Source of the DNA: DASPJR01 sp035628505
GTDB lineage: Bacteria; Planctomycetota; SZUA-567; H5-PLA8
Assembly (NCBI GenBank): GCA_035628505.1
Contig: DASPJR010000149.1
Span: forward strand, 7,301-71,300
DNA length: 64,000 nucleotides
Direction of reading: 5' to 3'
The notes under the pieces were generated by a model. It made no database searches. It saw only the letters and a list, made by a program, of their open reading frames with translations, and was not told the DNA's origin. The translations under genes and the position numbers were made by a program. Every line of letters begins with the position of its first letter. Position 1 is the stretch's first letter. Positions 19,901 to 27,987 of this stretch are shown here, piece after piece.

Positions 19901-22009
19901 GTTTCCGCTGATCGCGCAACGGCTGATCGACGTGTTGTTGCCCGTCTGTGCCGGCGCTCCAACTTTGTGGCTGACTATCTTTGTCGTGTTCGTCGCGCGC
20001 TCCCACAGGAAAATGTCCTGGCCGCTGTTGCTGTCAACCTGGCCGGTCACCAGATTCGTTGCATTGCTTTCGAAGACCACGTAGCTTCCATCACGGCTGA
20101 TCACGGGGTAATCCGACGTGCCGTTCGCGGTTGTGGTCGTTGAACTGGCCGCATGGCTCACGAGTGTGGTCGTGCGTGCGACGCGGTCGTAGAGGAATAC
20201 GTCCTGACCGCCGTTTGAATCGACCTGCCCGGCGATGACACCAGTACTGCTGCTCAAGTAAACGATATAGCGGCCGTCCCCGCTGACGCCGGCCACAGTG
20301 GTGCTGCCTGATCCCGATCCGGCCGCCAGGTTCAGCGCTCCGGCGGCGTTCGTGCAGAGCGCGTTTGTGTTGGCGGCAATGTCATGAACGAAAAGATCGT
20401 TCTGCCCGTTGGCGTCAGGCGCGTTTGTGATGTTCGGTGCCGTGCTTGTGAAATAGGCATAAGTGCCGTTGAAATTAATTGAGACGTCTCCGCCATTTCC
20501 GTTTGCTGTTGTCGTAGACGAGCCATTGGCGCGGGACAGGATCCGGCTGGTGCCCGCTGTGGTGTCATACAGAAAAACGTCCTCTGCATTGTTAGTGTCG
20601 GACTGTCCAGAAACCAGATTAGTCTGCGGACTTGAATAGATCAGGTATTTGCCTGTGCCGTCCAGCTTCAACTTTACCTTAGTCGGGAAGCCTTTGGCGC
20701 CCGCGCCAGATTCCACTGTTGTCCCCGCCTTGCGCGTCACCATGGTTACACTGGCATCGGAGCGCTTGTAAATGAACACGTCACTTGTTCTCATTGTGCC
20801 GTCATTGGGATCGACCTGGCCTGACAGAAGATCCGTCGACCAACTCCGGAACGCGACGTAGCTTCCGTCGCCGCTGATAGCCGCATCCTCACATGCGTCG
20901 TTGCCGGTCGTGGTCACTGAACCAAAGGCATGGCTGCAGAGAACGGTCGTGTCAGTCGCAACCGTATACAGGTAGATATCTGTAGGAGGCGTAAAAACCG
21001 TTGACGAACGTCCAGCTGGCTGCGTGAGCGCGCTTGTCAGAAGGTTTGTCGCATCCGACATATAGGCGATGAAACTGGCATCTGGGGTCATGCAGGCGAA
21101 TGCGGAACCTCCATTGGCAGTCGTTGTGGCGCTGCCATTCGCATGACTGATCAGCTTGTTAGTGTTCGTCGTGCGGTCCCAAAGGAAAATGTCGTCGTCA
21201 GCATTCGTGTCGCTTTGACCCGCGACCAGATTGGTGCTTCGGGACATGTACAGAACATAACGACCATCATTACTAATGCGCGGCGCCTGGCAGCGTCCTG
21301 ATCCGGCGGTGGTGTTGGCACCGGCGGCGTGGCTAACCAGCGTGAGTGTGCCGGTCGAACGCGTGAAAAGGATGATGTCATCGACAGCGTTGGTGTCCGT
21401 AAAGCCCAGATCTGAAGAGGTTGTTCCGAAGACGGCGTAATTACCGTCGGCACTCATCGCCAGGCGCTGGCCGCTAGTTCCGTTTCCCGCAGTCGTCGCA
21501 CTCACCGTGGAGCGGCTCATCAGTGTGATATTGCCCGTGGATCGTTCCCACAGGAAGAAGTCATAGGTGTTGTTTGTATCGACCTGGCCGGTCACGAGAT
21601 CGGTAGCCCGGCTGCGGAAGGCCACGTAATTTCCATCATCACTGACGCTCGGTTCGTCCGAGTCGTGGTTGGCAGACGTTACATTGGAACCTGCCGCATG
21701 GCTCACCAGCGTCCAGGTGTTATTCTGACGATCGTAGATAAAGATGTCGCGCCCAATTCCGGACGTGGGCGCATTCACCTGGCCGGCCATCAAGTCTGTC
21801 GCGGTACTCGCGACGACGGTGAAACGTCCGTCGGTGGATGTCTTTCGTCCCTCATCATAGGGTGAATTCTCACCGGTTGTGTCACCGGATGCCGCGCCGC
21901 CGGCATTCGAGGGATCAATGCGTGAGATCAGTTCCACATCAGCTGCAGCATGCACAAAACCAGCGCAGCAAAGAACTGCCCCGCACACAACAGTTATCAA
22001 ATTTTTCAT
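10955..22009 (-). CDS. Giant secreted repeat protein: propeller repeats, SdrD-B domain, 17 DUF11 repeats, PKD, calcium repeats
   Basis: This 3684-residue protein has a signal peptide (MKNLITVVCGAVLCCAGFVHA) and GGAG before the ATG at 22009. Residues about 25-1040 hold 16 repeats of roughly 60 residues of the type DGRYVVFxSxATNLVxGQxDxNxxxDIFLWDR, like TolB/PD40 propeller blades. Residues about 1047-1165 are an SdrD B-like domain (RVFNDINNNGLLDAGELG). From about 1202 to 3358 there are 17 DUF11 repeats of about 127 residues, each starting ADLSL and ending DxDSTPNNG..EDD. A PKD domain (WVFGDGASSSEQNPVHAF) follows, then thrombospondin-3-like loops (DLDGDSILDNADLDRDGDG) and a 150-residue C-terminal beta domain. 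It is most likely a very long calcium-stiffened surface or adhesin protein. No LPXTG-type or other known sorting signal was recognised. Confidence 0.88.
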   Translation of the reverse strand: MKNLITVVCGAVLCCAGFVHAAADVELISRIDPSNAGGAASGDTTGENSPYDEGRKTSTDGRFTVVASTATDLMAGQVNAPTSGIGRDIFIYDRQNNTWTLVSHAAGSNVTSANHDSDEPSVSDDGNYVAFRSRATDLVTGQVDTNNTYDFFLWERSTGNITLMSRSTVSATTAGNGTSGQRLAMSADGNYAVFGTTSSDLGFTDTNAVDDIILFTRSTGTLTLVSHAAGANTTAGSGRCQAPRISNDGRYVLYMSRSTNLVAGQSDTNADDDIFLWDRTTNTNKLISHANGSATTTANGGSAFACMTPDASFIAYMSDATNLLTSALTQPAGRSSTVFTPPTDIYLYTVATDTTVLCSHAFGSVTTTGNDACEDAAISGDGSYVAFRSWSTDLLSGQVDPNDGTMRTSDVFIYKRSDASVTMVTRKAGTTVESGAGAKGFPTKVKLKLDGTGKYLIYSSPQTNLVSGQSDTNNAEDVFLYDTTAGTSRILSRANGSSTTTANGNGGDVSINFNGTYAYFTSTAPNITNAPDANGQNDLFVHDIAANTNALCTNAAGALNLAAGSGSGSTTVAGVSGDGRYIVYLSSSTGVIAGQVDSNGGQDVFLYDRVARTTTLVSHAASSTTTTANGTSDYPVISRDGSYVVFESNATNLVTGQVDSNSGQDIFLWERATNTTKIVSHKVGAPAQTGNNTSISRCAISGNGRYVVFRSFAADLITGFVDNAGLQDIFLYDRVNDTSQLISHAAGNNLQASNGLSQNFALSDDGDWVVFLSSGSNIAPNGDVNGGPDVFLWKRTDGSISVVNHAPGDPLKTHGNSAAPTNMSISSSVNGVFVALDLLHDYTGDGSGGRRRMYLYSKATESFTLISHAASGTNTVSNNDSRFGFITNDGRYVLYNTYATDLVSGITDTNAKEDVYLWDRTTNTNRLISHIPGSATTTGDADSVNLAPAIADDGSYVVLRSQSTNLVPGQTDLALTDDIFLYNTATNTMILCSHSTSNGTTTANGPSDVVQLSTNGETCVFISRATDLVPDDKNSLWDVYTARLPVCGLGNRVFNDINNNGLLDAGELGIAGVSVNLYQDVNGNGTLETGTDTLIGTTTTDASGFYRFDFLFSGTYIVQIPQSNFNAGNPLNTYISSTFRSTVLDPGVETDPDDDVDNNDSGRPVAGLGVVSGAVTLNAGTEPTNDGDNFNTNMTIDFGFSRPADLSLGITVDNATPIILDNVVFTLTLSNAGPGPATGVKVEDILPAGLSFVSANPAAQFNSATGIWTVPTVNSGSSATMQITAKVDNKGVKVNSVQVSDADQYDPDSIKNNGTANAEDDRGSQTITPLKADISVTMSADDSTPVLGTNMVFTITAANAGPSPAYQVVVTDLLPAGLTYVSHSTLAGTYNSTTGAWSAGTIASGASATLQITCTMATLGTKTNTAELTSMLQDDPDSTPGNGLASEDDQASMNVRPAEADLSLSLAVDNATPNKLQNIVYTLTVSNAGPDTATGVVVQHNLPAGLTIQSVNPAAEYNTGTGVWTLGSSVAASGTKSLQITARVDTSAAKTTTAQITAHVEYDPDSTPNNGVGNAEDDRASITVTPRIADLSLGVTTSNATPNINENFIYSVTITNDGPSNATGVVVNDLLPAGVSFVSASPAIEYNSATGVWSAGTVNVGAPRTLQITARATTLGAKTNTAEITAADQFDSDSTPANGTSNGEDDYGSVAITPQSADLSLGMSVNNATPNVGDNVIFTLTLTNAGPDTATNIQVKNTLPAGMSFVSANPAAAFNSGTGIWSVASLGITSTTLQITAQVTSTGTKTNSAEVFVVDQYDTDSTPNNDASEDDKATASLTPQVADLSLSMSVDVAAPNVNDNVTFTLTVANAGPDAASNVVVRDILPGGLSFVSANPSANYNSGTGMWTVGALGSSASSTLTITAKVTTAGAKTNTAEVFGVDQADSDSVKNNNNAAEDDQASSTVTPLTADLSVGLTVDNATPNVNDNVIFTLSVTNAGPNNATGVVVTLPLPGGLSFVASNSGSYNSTNGQWSVGNLNSSQTTSITVTAKVTTSGAKVAAAEVTAVTQHDPDSTPGNGANAEDDYSSATVTPQVADLSANVTVTNATPNVGNSITFTLTVLNSGPNAATNVTATVSLPAGLTFSSANPAASYNSGTGLWSIGTINSTATATLQITTVVATSGTKTLSFEVAAADQYDSDSTPNNGAAEDDLANQSITPQVSDLSLGMTVDSAAPNLNQNITFTLTVSNAGPDAASNVAVVNTFPTGLSFVSANPAAAYNSGTNTWTVGAVASGGTASIQLTAKVTSPDPQTNSAEITFADQYDSDSTPNNGANEDDKAASTITPQRADLSLTMSVSNAAPNVGDNVTFTLTLTNGGVDAATNIQVGDVLPAGLSFVSANPAADYNSGTGVWTVASLAAGNSATLQLTAQVTSIGTKTNTAEVVAVDQHDPDSTPNNGAAEDDRASASLTPQVADLSLNMSVNVSNPNVGDNVTFTLTLNNAGPDAASSVVVNNTLPAGMSFVSANPAAAFNSGTGQWTVGGLAASGSASLQITALVLTNGTKTNVAEVSAVDQADSDSTENNNVAAEDDQASASLTPQEADLNVSVSVDNASPNVGDTIKFTVTVQNSGPDAADNIVITDLLPAGLTFVSANPAGNYNSSNGQWSITNLPAGNTATLEINATVATSGAKVNTAEVTGVAQYDPDSTPNNGAAAEDDIASVTVTPQVADLSSSMSVDFSTPNVGDTITFTLTVQNAGPNAATNVEATCVLPAGLTFVSASPAASYNSSTGLWTIGTINATSSASLQISALVATAPAMTASFEVTDVDQYDSDSTPNNAAAAEDDLASVTVTPQQADLSLSMTVDVSNPLLNTNVTFTLTVSNGGPDAANNVAVQNTLPPGLTFVSANPSAAFNDTTGMWTVGNVASGATATLEITATVNSPVAQTNSAEITAADQYDPDSTPNNGGTEDDSASSTITTQQTDLSLTLTASTLVPNVGDNVTFTLTLSNSGPDAASSVLVNAPLPAGLTFVSAAPSAAYNSSNGLWTAGTLAANASTTLQITAAVANSGAKTLTAEVSAEDQYDPDSTPNNGNGAEDDQSSITLVPQIADLSLSASVSSQTPNVGDIITLTLTLSNGGPDAATNVAVAATLPAGMTFVSASPSTEYNSTTGTWSRASISAGAAATLAISAKVTAPAAITSSAQVAAVDQYDPDSTPNNSVATEDDQASYQLVPEQSDLSLTLTASALTANANDKVDFVLTVTNKGKDNAAGVVVTAKLPAGIKFESADAPGYDSSTGVWTVGALALNGSSSLSIQTTVQLPGAAVFSAEITEAVQFDPDSTPGNGVGKNEDDEASVTLSVSNIDPKILSGPTATPSTLAVLQKSSFQISASDPNGDALTYAWVFGDGASSSEQNPVHAFTVPGTYTVSVTVTDTHGAKVSGSVSVRVYVPITSLPGDLDGDSILDNADLDRDGDGFDNAMETASGSNPNDPLSFPNAGGLGNSFIDSDGDFVPDEIEANVGTNPFSAASTPVTNELIVPRGLALRRLHLYFNFSNPGTDTIYARGLLPKSRASLEGRTVIVDIGGVTKQFTLNGRGRATTATGDIFALMPKKGSEFYYFTVRFLKGIYAPRLADEQMINTSVTAVPRVVKVSIIFMGQPFQSVTTTTYSSTGAGTGQARLRKEARR
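11930..18403 (-). repeat. 17 tandem DUF11-coding repeats of about 380 bp
   Basis: This part of the giant gene encodes 17 consecutive DUF11 units, each about 380 bases. The repeats are alike in protein (for example NVGDNVTFTLTL, AGPDAATNV, LPAGLSFVSANP) but differ in third codon positions, so they are old duplications or under amino-acid selection rather than recent copies. Neighbouring units could still recombine, so unit number may vary between strains, and short-read assembly could have changed the count. Confidence 0.85.
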
Positions 22010-22229
22010 GTTGGTATCTCCGCCTGCAACGCGACAATTTCCCCGTTTGACACGGGTACGGAATTCAATTCAATTCTCGCAAAGTGCAGAATTGATGATT
22101 ACCAAAACGAAAGAGAGTTCAATAATAAACATGGACTTAATCGACAAAAATTCTCAATTATCAGACAAAATTCCAATTGCACTGGTGCAATACATATAAA
22201 ATTGCGTGTTTCATCGATGTGCCCAATTT

Positions 22230-23150
22230 TCAGCCCCAGATCTCGCGCAAAGCTTTGAGCAGTTTTCGAAGCGCGAGACTTTCCTCCATGCCGGAGCGGA
22301 AGAGCAGGCCGAATGGCAGCGCGCCGCCTTTCAGCCTGCTTGAAACGTCGAAGCTGATTGTGTTCGGCTCTCGCGGCAGCGTGGATCGCTGCGAACTCTT
22401 GCTGCCGGAGCGCAGGAACGGAATGAACGCGGGGGCCAGACCTGTGCGCACGAACGCGCGCATCGTCTGCGAAAAAGTAACTTCCACGGCAATGATGAGC
22501 TTGCGGCCGGACTCCTTGAAGAGGCGTTCCGTAAGCTGCCGGCTCGGGGAATTCGGCTCGTAGACGATCAGCGGATATTTTGCGACCTCCGTAAATGATG
22601 GATTGTCCAGCTTCGCCAGCGGGTGCCCCGCCGGCACCAGCAGCGCCGCGCCAATCTGCCCGAGCGGTTCCCAGCGCAGCCCCTGCGGACGCTCCATCAG
22701 GTGCAGCAATCCCGCGTCGGCTTCGCCGGTCAGCACCGCTTGAATGACATCCCGCGTCGCACGCTCATGCATGCGCAACTGAATGTGCGGATTCTGGACC
22801 TTCAGCTTCAGCAGCGCCGGTGGCAGCGCCTCCATCGCCAGAAACTGATCGGCTGCGAGCACCAGCGGTTCGGACGACGCGGACGTCAGACGTTCCATGA
22901 CTTTTGGGAGACCATCGAAAAAAGGCGCGATAAAGTTGAACAGCTCGCGGCCTTCGGGCGTAAGTTCCGTACGCCGCGGCCCCGCCTGCCGGACCAGCAG
23001 CACGCCCAGATCCTCCTGCAGGCCTTTCACCTGCTGGTAAACGGCCGGCTGCCCAATTGGATACGAAAACTGCTGGGCCGCTTTCGTGTAATTGCCGTAG
23101 CGGGCAACGTTGAAAAATCCTTCGAGCTGATGCATGCGGATGCCCGGCAT
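22230..23150 (-). CDS. LysR-family transcriptional regulator
   Basis: The start is set at ATG 23150 because AGGAGG lies nine bases upstream; a longer in-frame start at 23198 has no such site. The 306-residue protein has the LysR winged helix at the N-terminus (MHQLEGFFNVARYGNYTKAA, then IGQPAVYQQVKGLQEDLG, RTELTPEGRELF) and a periplasmic-binding-protein-like effector domain (ADAGLLHLMERPQ, LVPAGHPLAKL, KYPLIVYEPNSPSRQL). The recognition helix is slightly atypical, with PIGQPAVYQQVK instead of the usual SQPAVSRQI. It is transcribed divergently from the large membrane protein at 23271, whose promoter region of 120 bases it shares. By the usual LysR arrangement it may control that gene and itself. 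The ligand cannot be predicted. Confidence 0.9.
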   Translation of the reverse strand: MPGIRMHQLEGFFNVARYGNYTKAAQQFSYPIGQPAVYQQVKGLQEDLGVLLVRQAGPRRTELTPEGRELFNFIAPFFDGLPKVMERLTSASSEPLVLAADQFLAMEALPPALLKLKVQNPHIQLRMHERATRDVIQAVLTGEADAGLLHLMERPQGLRWEPLGQIGAALLVPAGHPLAKLDNPSFTEVAKYPLIVYEPNSPSRQLTERLFKESGRKLIIAVEVTFSQTMRAFVRTGLAPAFIPFLRSGSKSSQRSTLPREPNTISFDVSSRLKGGALPFGLLFRSGMEESLALRKLLKALREIWG

Positions 23151-23270
23151 AAGCAGGTTCCTCCTATTAACGTGAGTAATAGCATAATTATTTACCATCG
23201 ATTTTGAAAAGTGAAATGCCGTTTTATGATTCCTTTGGGTTAGCGGTCTCAGCCGCGGGAGGGAATCGAT

Positions 23271-26200
23271 ATGAGCAGTCGCCGCGTCGTCGAGGAGGCG
23301 CCTACACGCTCACTCGCCGAACGACTTTTCACACCCGAGAACGTGCGCATCCTGCAGAGTCTCGGGATTGGCATTATCTTCATCTCAGCCATTGCACTGG
23401 TAAGAAACCAGATCTGGGCAGGCGCCAATAACCTGGAGCGTTTGGGCATTCTCCTGGGCGGCACGCTGGGCTGTTATGCGCTGGGGGCGGCGCTTCACCG
23501 CTGGACATCGCTGCGCATCACCAGCCTGGCACTTCTAATTCTCGCTGAGCTGGCCCTGATTTTAAACAGTTACGCCGTTCTCCTGCCGGACTCAGGCCAG
23601 CACGCGCTTTACCCGTATTCCGCGGCCTCGTTGTGGACCGCGACGTTCCTGCTCTTCACGGCCATTTCGCACTGGCACGCGCGCACAATCAAGGAAGCAC
23701 TTTTTGACGCGTTCACCGTCTTCGGTGGATTCGCCGCCTGGGGCGCGGCGGCCTTGTGGCTCAACATGGATTGGCTGCTGCTGCCCGCGGCCTTTGTACC
23801 AGCGCTGGTGCTGTGCCGAGTCGCCGCCGCGAGGCACGCTCCGTCCGAGGAAGGCTTCAACCGCTGGAGCCTGGCATGGTGGCTGAAGCACGCCTGGGCG
23901 TACGGGTCTGTGCTGCTCGCCGTGACGATGCAGATCGCAGCGGTGATAGCGTCGCTGCGGGTCGATCCTCAAGGAGGAAATGAATTGGCTGCGCAGTTTC
24001 CGGCACATGCCGCGGGAATGGCGCTGCTGGCGATCCTGTGCCTGGTGCCGGAGCGCGCTCAAAAAGCTGGGCGGCTGCTTGCGCATGTTGGCAGTGCGCT
24101 GCTGGTGCTGCTTCCACTCCTGGCCGGGCTGGCGTGGGGCTGGACTCAGGCAGAAATGCTGCTCGCGCTGGCGCTTACCGGCGCGGCCGGGGTGCTGCTG
24201 AAAGCAGGGGTGAATCTGGCAGGCGAGCGCGCAACTTGCGTCTCGCCGGACCGTGCGAACAGCTTTGCGGCAAGCACGGCGGTGCTCGAAGACTGGGGTG
24301 AAGTCGCGGTGTCTGTCGCGTCGCTGGCTACTCTACTGAGCACATGCACGCAGCCGCTGAGCGTGGTGCCGCCGCTGATCGCGGTGCTGGTCTCAAGTAT
24401 TGGAACACTGTCCGGACGCAAGCTGGCGCCGTGGCTCGCGGCAGCACATGCCATCGTGCTGGGCGTGAGCGCCCGGGAAGCCTTTAACTGGGCGCCGACG
24501 ATGCTGCCGCTGCTTTGGATCGGTGCCGCGGGTTTGCTTTATTTGTGCTGCCGGCTGGCCACCCGCGTCACCAGCGCAGAATCGCGCGCGGATTCTTCAG
24601 ACGTCGCATTCCCGGCACATGGCCTGGCGATGATGGCAGCCAGCGTCCTGCTGTTCCACTCCCTGAATGGTACGGGCTGCTACACCGCCAGCTGGTGGCT
24701 GCTCGTCGCTTACGCACTGGGCGTGGCGGTGCTGCAGAAGAGCGCTCCGTTCCGGCACATCGCGCTAGTGCTTACGGCCCCGGCCTTGGGATTCACGCTA
24801 AAGAACGCCGGCATTCCAGCGAATGCAGCGGGACCGTATCTGTGTTTACTGGCGACCGGCGCGTTCGGCATCGAAGCTCTGGCGTGGCGGCGTGCGAAAG
24901 TCATCTCTGCAGGCGGCCTCTGGAGCATCGGGTTTATCGCTGCCCATGCGCTGCTGCATGTGCTGCTGGCCTGGGCGGCGGGTGCGCACGCCACGGTGGC
25001 GCTCTGCTGTGGATTGCTGGCGGCACTTTTGATCGCGATCTCTATCGTGATGCGTAAGAGCAGGCTGCTCGGCGCACTGACTGTAGAAATTGCGGCACTT
25101 GGGCTTGTGGCGTGCGCGGGCTTCAACATCCAGGCGCATCTCGGCTATGCGGATTTGTTCTGGCCGGCCGGAATGATGCTGGTGAGCGCAGCGGTGCTGG
25201 TGGCGGCAACGCTGGCGGAGTTCGTCGGCACTCGCCTGGTTAAGCTGAATTCCGCGGAAGTAGTCGATAGTGCGGTGCCGTTCCGCGTCGCGGGTGAACG
25301 CGTCGTGCTGGTGCTGTCGACACTTAGTTTTGCCAGCCTGATTTATCTGCACGCTCGCGGATGGGCCGTGCGCGAACTCATTATGCTGGGCACGGCCGGA
25401 TCCGTGTTGCCGCTCTATCTAAGCGCCCGATATCAGGCGCGTCGCGATGCGGCCAGACTTGGCCCTGCCGCCATACTGGCGGATATTCTGACGTTCGGCT
25501 TTCTGTCTCTGGCGGGCCTGGCCGCGTTGCAAACGGGTTTCTGGCGGCTGAATTGCAGCCCTGTGCTGAAACAGACGTGCGCGCTTTACTTCGGCGCATG
25601 CGGCATCTTCTCCGTGCTCAGCGGTGTGCTTGTGGGCGCTGCGCTTGCGCCTGTCGGGATTACGCTGTCTTTGCTGGGCTTGCTGGGCTCCGCGTATGGC
25701 GCGTGGCCGATTCCGGTCGAATCGTTTGGCGTGAGTGTCGCGATACTGGCACTCAGCTTGAGCCTGTTCGGACGCTGGTCGGCAACCACGCAGCGGTTTA
25801 CCCGCATGAGCATGGCCGCAAATACATGCGCGCTGGGAACGTTTGTTCTTTCCGCGGCGGTAATGCTTAACGGGCTCTTCCTGTGGCCTTCTGGAAATAT
25901 CTCCCTGTACGGCGTTGCGGGCTGGCTCGTGCTCACGGTCACCGCGGCGCTGTACGCGCTGCAGCGGCGTTCAGCTCTGGCGGGAACGGCGGCGAGCGCG
26001 TGCGCGGCGCTGGCGGCATGCGCGGCTCTGCGCTGGGCGGGGGTGGCGTGGCTGCAGTTCGGCCCTGGTTTGGGCTGCATTGCTCTTTCGGTGCTGCTGC
26101 TGCGACAGGCAGCACGGATGCGCGAACACACTAGCGTGGAAGCGTTTCCGCGGCGGCTGCAGAACGGCCTGCTGGGTCTGGCGGGTGCGTTCGCGTTCGC

Positions 26201-27971
26201 CGCCTTCGGAGTTGGCCTGGTCGGAGCGTTCTTCGGGTACCAGGGCAGTTTTGCCGTCACGCTGTTGGAACTGGCACTGGGTGCGGCGATGCTCAGCGTC
26301 GTTGCGCGCCACGAGAACTTGCGTTGGCCGCCGGCCCTGCCAATGGAGGTGTTGAGCTGGCTGCTGCTGGGCGGCAGCGTGTTCACCGCGGCCGATGTGT
26401 ACCCGATTGAACTTACCGGAGCACTCCCGGCGCTGCTGGGCGCAATTTTCCTGGTGCTTGGGATGGCGGCGGAATCCGTAGCGGGTGCGATGCTCGGCGC
26501 CGAGAAGCACTCCCCCACCCCCACGCCGTTCCTCGAGACGCGGTTCGGCGCGGCGGCGGTTCTGGCGGTTTTTGGAATTGTTAAGTCGTTCGTGCAGCAG
26601 CACGCGATTGAGCCCGCGATCGTGCTGCAATGGCAGAGCCTGTTCAGTGCCTCGCTGCTGGCAATTTTCATGAGCATGGCGCGCTCATCCAATGACGCAC
26701 GCTGGACGGGGTGGATCCGCGTCGTTGCCTCTGCAGCGGGCTTCGTGGTGCTGCTGCCGGCGTCGTATCTGTGCTTCCTTAAATCCATGTCGACGGGCAG
26801 TTCGTTCGGGGCCCTTTGGTTCATGCTGCTGTTGCCAGTGCTCTGGGCGGCGGCGCACGTCCTCGATCGAGAAAAGCTGAGCGTGCAGAGCGCCATGGCG
26901 AAGCTCGCCGTGGCATTGGTGAATGCGGGCGCGCTGACGCTCGCATTCACGAACAACGCTGATCATCTCCCGATCGTACCGGCCCTTGTGCTCGCTCTGA
27001 TCGCCATGCAGGCAGCGTTCGCGCGGCGCCTGAGCGAGCGGCCGGAGTTCACACAGGTAGCGGGCCTTGCGGCGACGGCCGCGGTGCTGTTTGGTGTGCG
27101 GCAACTCATCGGTTACGGCCTTGACCTGACACCGTGGTTTGGCGAGATGCCGCTGCTGGGGTTGCTTGGCGTGGGGCTGCTCGGTGCGGGCGCGTACTGG
27201 CGCGTCGACGAAGATCCGCGCGGGCGCAGTGTGCTGGGGCTGCTTGGCGCAACGCTGACTCTGATCGCCCTGGCATTCAGCGCGCAGCAGTGGCTGCTAT
27301 CAGGTGCGGACGTGCGCAGCATGCCGGGAATCGATGTGCTGCGCCGAGACGCTTTCACCGTGTGTGTGCTGCTGGTGTCTGCCACGGCGATGGGCGCGCG
27401 CTACTGGCTCGACTTTGCGGCCGGCGGGGTTGTGGCGCCAGTGTGCGCGATGGCGGGATACCTCCTGTTTGTATTCCGCGCACCGATTCACGAGTGGGAA
27501 TGGATCACCTTGCCGGTCGCCGCGTTCCTGTTCCTGTGGGCACGCGAGCAGGCACTTCAGGAAAGCGAAAACGAGCGGCCGAGTGCAGGAACGAACGTGC
27601 TGCTGGGCCTGGCCAGTGCGGCGGCATTGATTCCCTCATTTGTGCAGGCTGTGCCGTATGAACCAGGCGCGCTCTACCACGTGCTGCTGCTTTTCCTCAC
27701 GGGAATGGCGCTGGTCCTCGGCGCCATGGCCACCCGGCGGAAGATCCCACTGCTTTCCGCGAGCGGCACGATTTTGCTGCTCACAATTGTGAAAGCCATT
27801 CAGTGGGCGTCGCTGCGTCAGGAGCTGTTGCTGCCGTTCATTGGGATCATCGTCGGCTTTGGTGTGCTGGGGCTGGGAACGTTGTTCGAAGCGCGGATGA
27901 ACCGCGCGATCCGCAATGCCGTCGATCTGGCGAAGGCCGAGGCGCGGATGTTCTGGATTTCATGGCAATAA
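23271..27971 (+). CDS. Giant polytopic membrane protein of unknown function (1566 residues)
   Basis: After a short cytoplasmic start (LAERLFTPENVRILQSLG) the protein consists almost entirely of hydrophobic segments separated by short loops, dozens in all. Only two longer soluble stretches are visible (about residues 315-345 and 435-450). The opening segments (IGIIFISAIALVRNQIWAG, ERLGILLGGTLGCYALGAAL) resemble DUF2157/DUF2339-like and SCO7613-like multi-span proteins, for which I know no biochemical function. There is no obvious transporter, glycosyltransferase or ligase motif. A helix near the C-terminus (MNRAIRNAVDLAKAEARMFW) is amphipathic and ends in the cytoplasm. It is probably co-transcribed with the amidohydrolase 16 bases downstream. 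Confidence 0.8.
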   Translation: MSSRRVVEEAPTRSLAERLFTPENVRILQSLGIGIIFISAIALVRNQIWAGANNLERLGILLGGTLGCYALGAALHRWTSLRITSLALLILAELALILNSYAVLLPDSGQHALYPYSAASLWTATFLLFTAISHWHARTIKEALFDAFTVFGGFAAWGAAALWLNMDWLLLPAAFVPALVLCRVAAARHAPSEEGFNRWSLAWWLKHAWAYGSVLLAVTMQIAAVIASLRVDPQGGNELAAQFPAHAAGMALLAILCLVPERAQKAGRLLAHVGSALLVLLPLLAGLAWGWTQAEMLLALALTGAAGVLLKAGVNLAGERATCVSPDRANSFAASTAVLEDWGEVAVSVASLATLLSTCTQPLSVVPPLIAVLVSSIGTLSGRKLAPWLAAAHAIVLGVSAREAFNWAPTMLPLLWIGAAGLLYLCCRLATRVTSAESRADSSDVAFPAHGLAMMAASVLLFHSLNGTGCYTASWWLLVAYALGVAVLQKSAPFRHIALVLTAPALGFTLKNAGIPANAAGPYLCLLATGAFGIEALAWRRAKVISAGGLWSIGFIAAHALLHVLLAWAAGAHATVALCCGLLAALLIAISIVMRKSRLLGALTVEIAALGLVACAGFNIQAHLGYADLFWPAGMMLVSAAVLVAATLAEFVGTRLVKLNSAEVVDSAVPFRVAGERVVLVLSTLSFASLIYLHARGWAVRELIMLGTAGSVLPLYLSARYQARRDAARLGPAAILADILTFGFLSLAGLAALQTGFWRLNCSPVLKQTCALYFGACGIFSVLSGVLVGAALAPVGITLSLLGLLGSAYGAWPIPVESFGVSVAILALSLSLFGRWSATTQRFTRMSMAANTCALGTFVLSAAVMLNGLFLWPSGNISLYGVAGWLVLTVTAALYALQRRSALAGTAASACAALAACAALRWAGVAWLQFGPGLGCIALSVLLLRQAARMREHTSVEAFPRRLQNGLLGLAGAFAFAAFGVGLVGAFFGYQGSFAVTLLELALGAAMLSVVARHENLRWPPALPMEVLSWLLLGGSVFTAADVYPIELTGALPALLGAIFLVLGMAAESVAGAMLGAEKHSPTPTPFLETRFGAAAVLAVFGIVKSFVQQHAIEPAIVLQWQSLFSASLLAIFMSMARSSNDARWTGWIRVVASAAGFVVLLPASYLCFLKSMSTGSSFGALWFMLLLPVLWAAAHVLDREKLSVQSAMAKLAVALVNAGALTLAFTNNADHLPIVPALVLALIAMQAAFARRLSERPEFTQVAGLAATAAVLFGVRQLIGYGLDLTPWFGEMPLLGLLGVGLLGAGAYWRVDEDPRGRSVLGLLGATLTLIALAFSAQQWLLSGADVRSMPGIDVLRRDAFTVCVLLVSATAMGARYWLDFAAGGVVAPVCAMAGYLLFVFRAPIHEWEWITLPVAAFLFLWAREQALQESENERPSAGTNVLLGLASAAALIPSFVQAVPYEPGALYHVLLLFLTGMALVLGAMATRRKIPLLSASGTILLLTIVKAIQWASLRQELLLPFIGIIVGFGVLGLGTLFEARMNRAIRNAVDLAKAEARMFWISWQ

Positions 27972-27987
27972 ATAAGGAGGGGGCGAC

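Noticed and set aside
25586..26956. 456-residue open frame on the minus strand
   Set aside because: It is antisense to the large membrane protein; composition follows the GC-skewed codons of that gene (Ser/Ala/Arg/Pro-rich) and no domain is visible.
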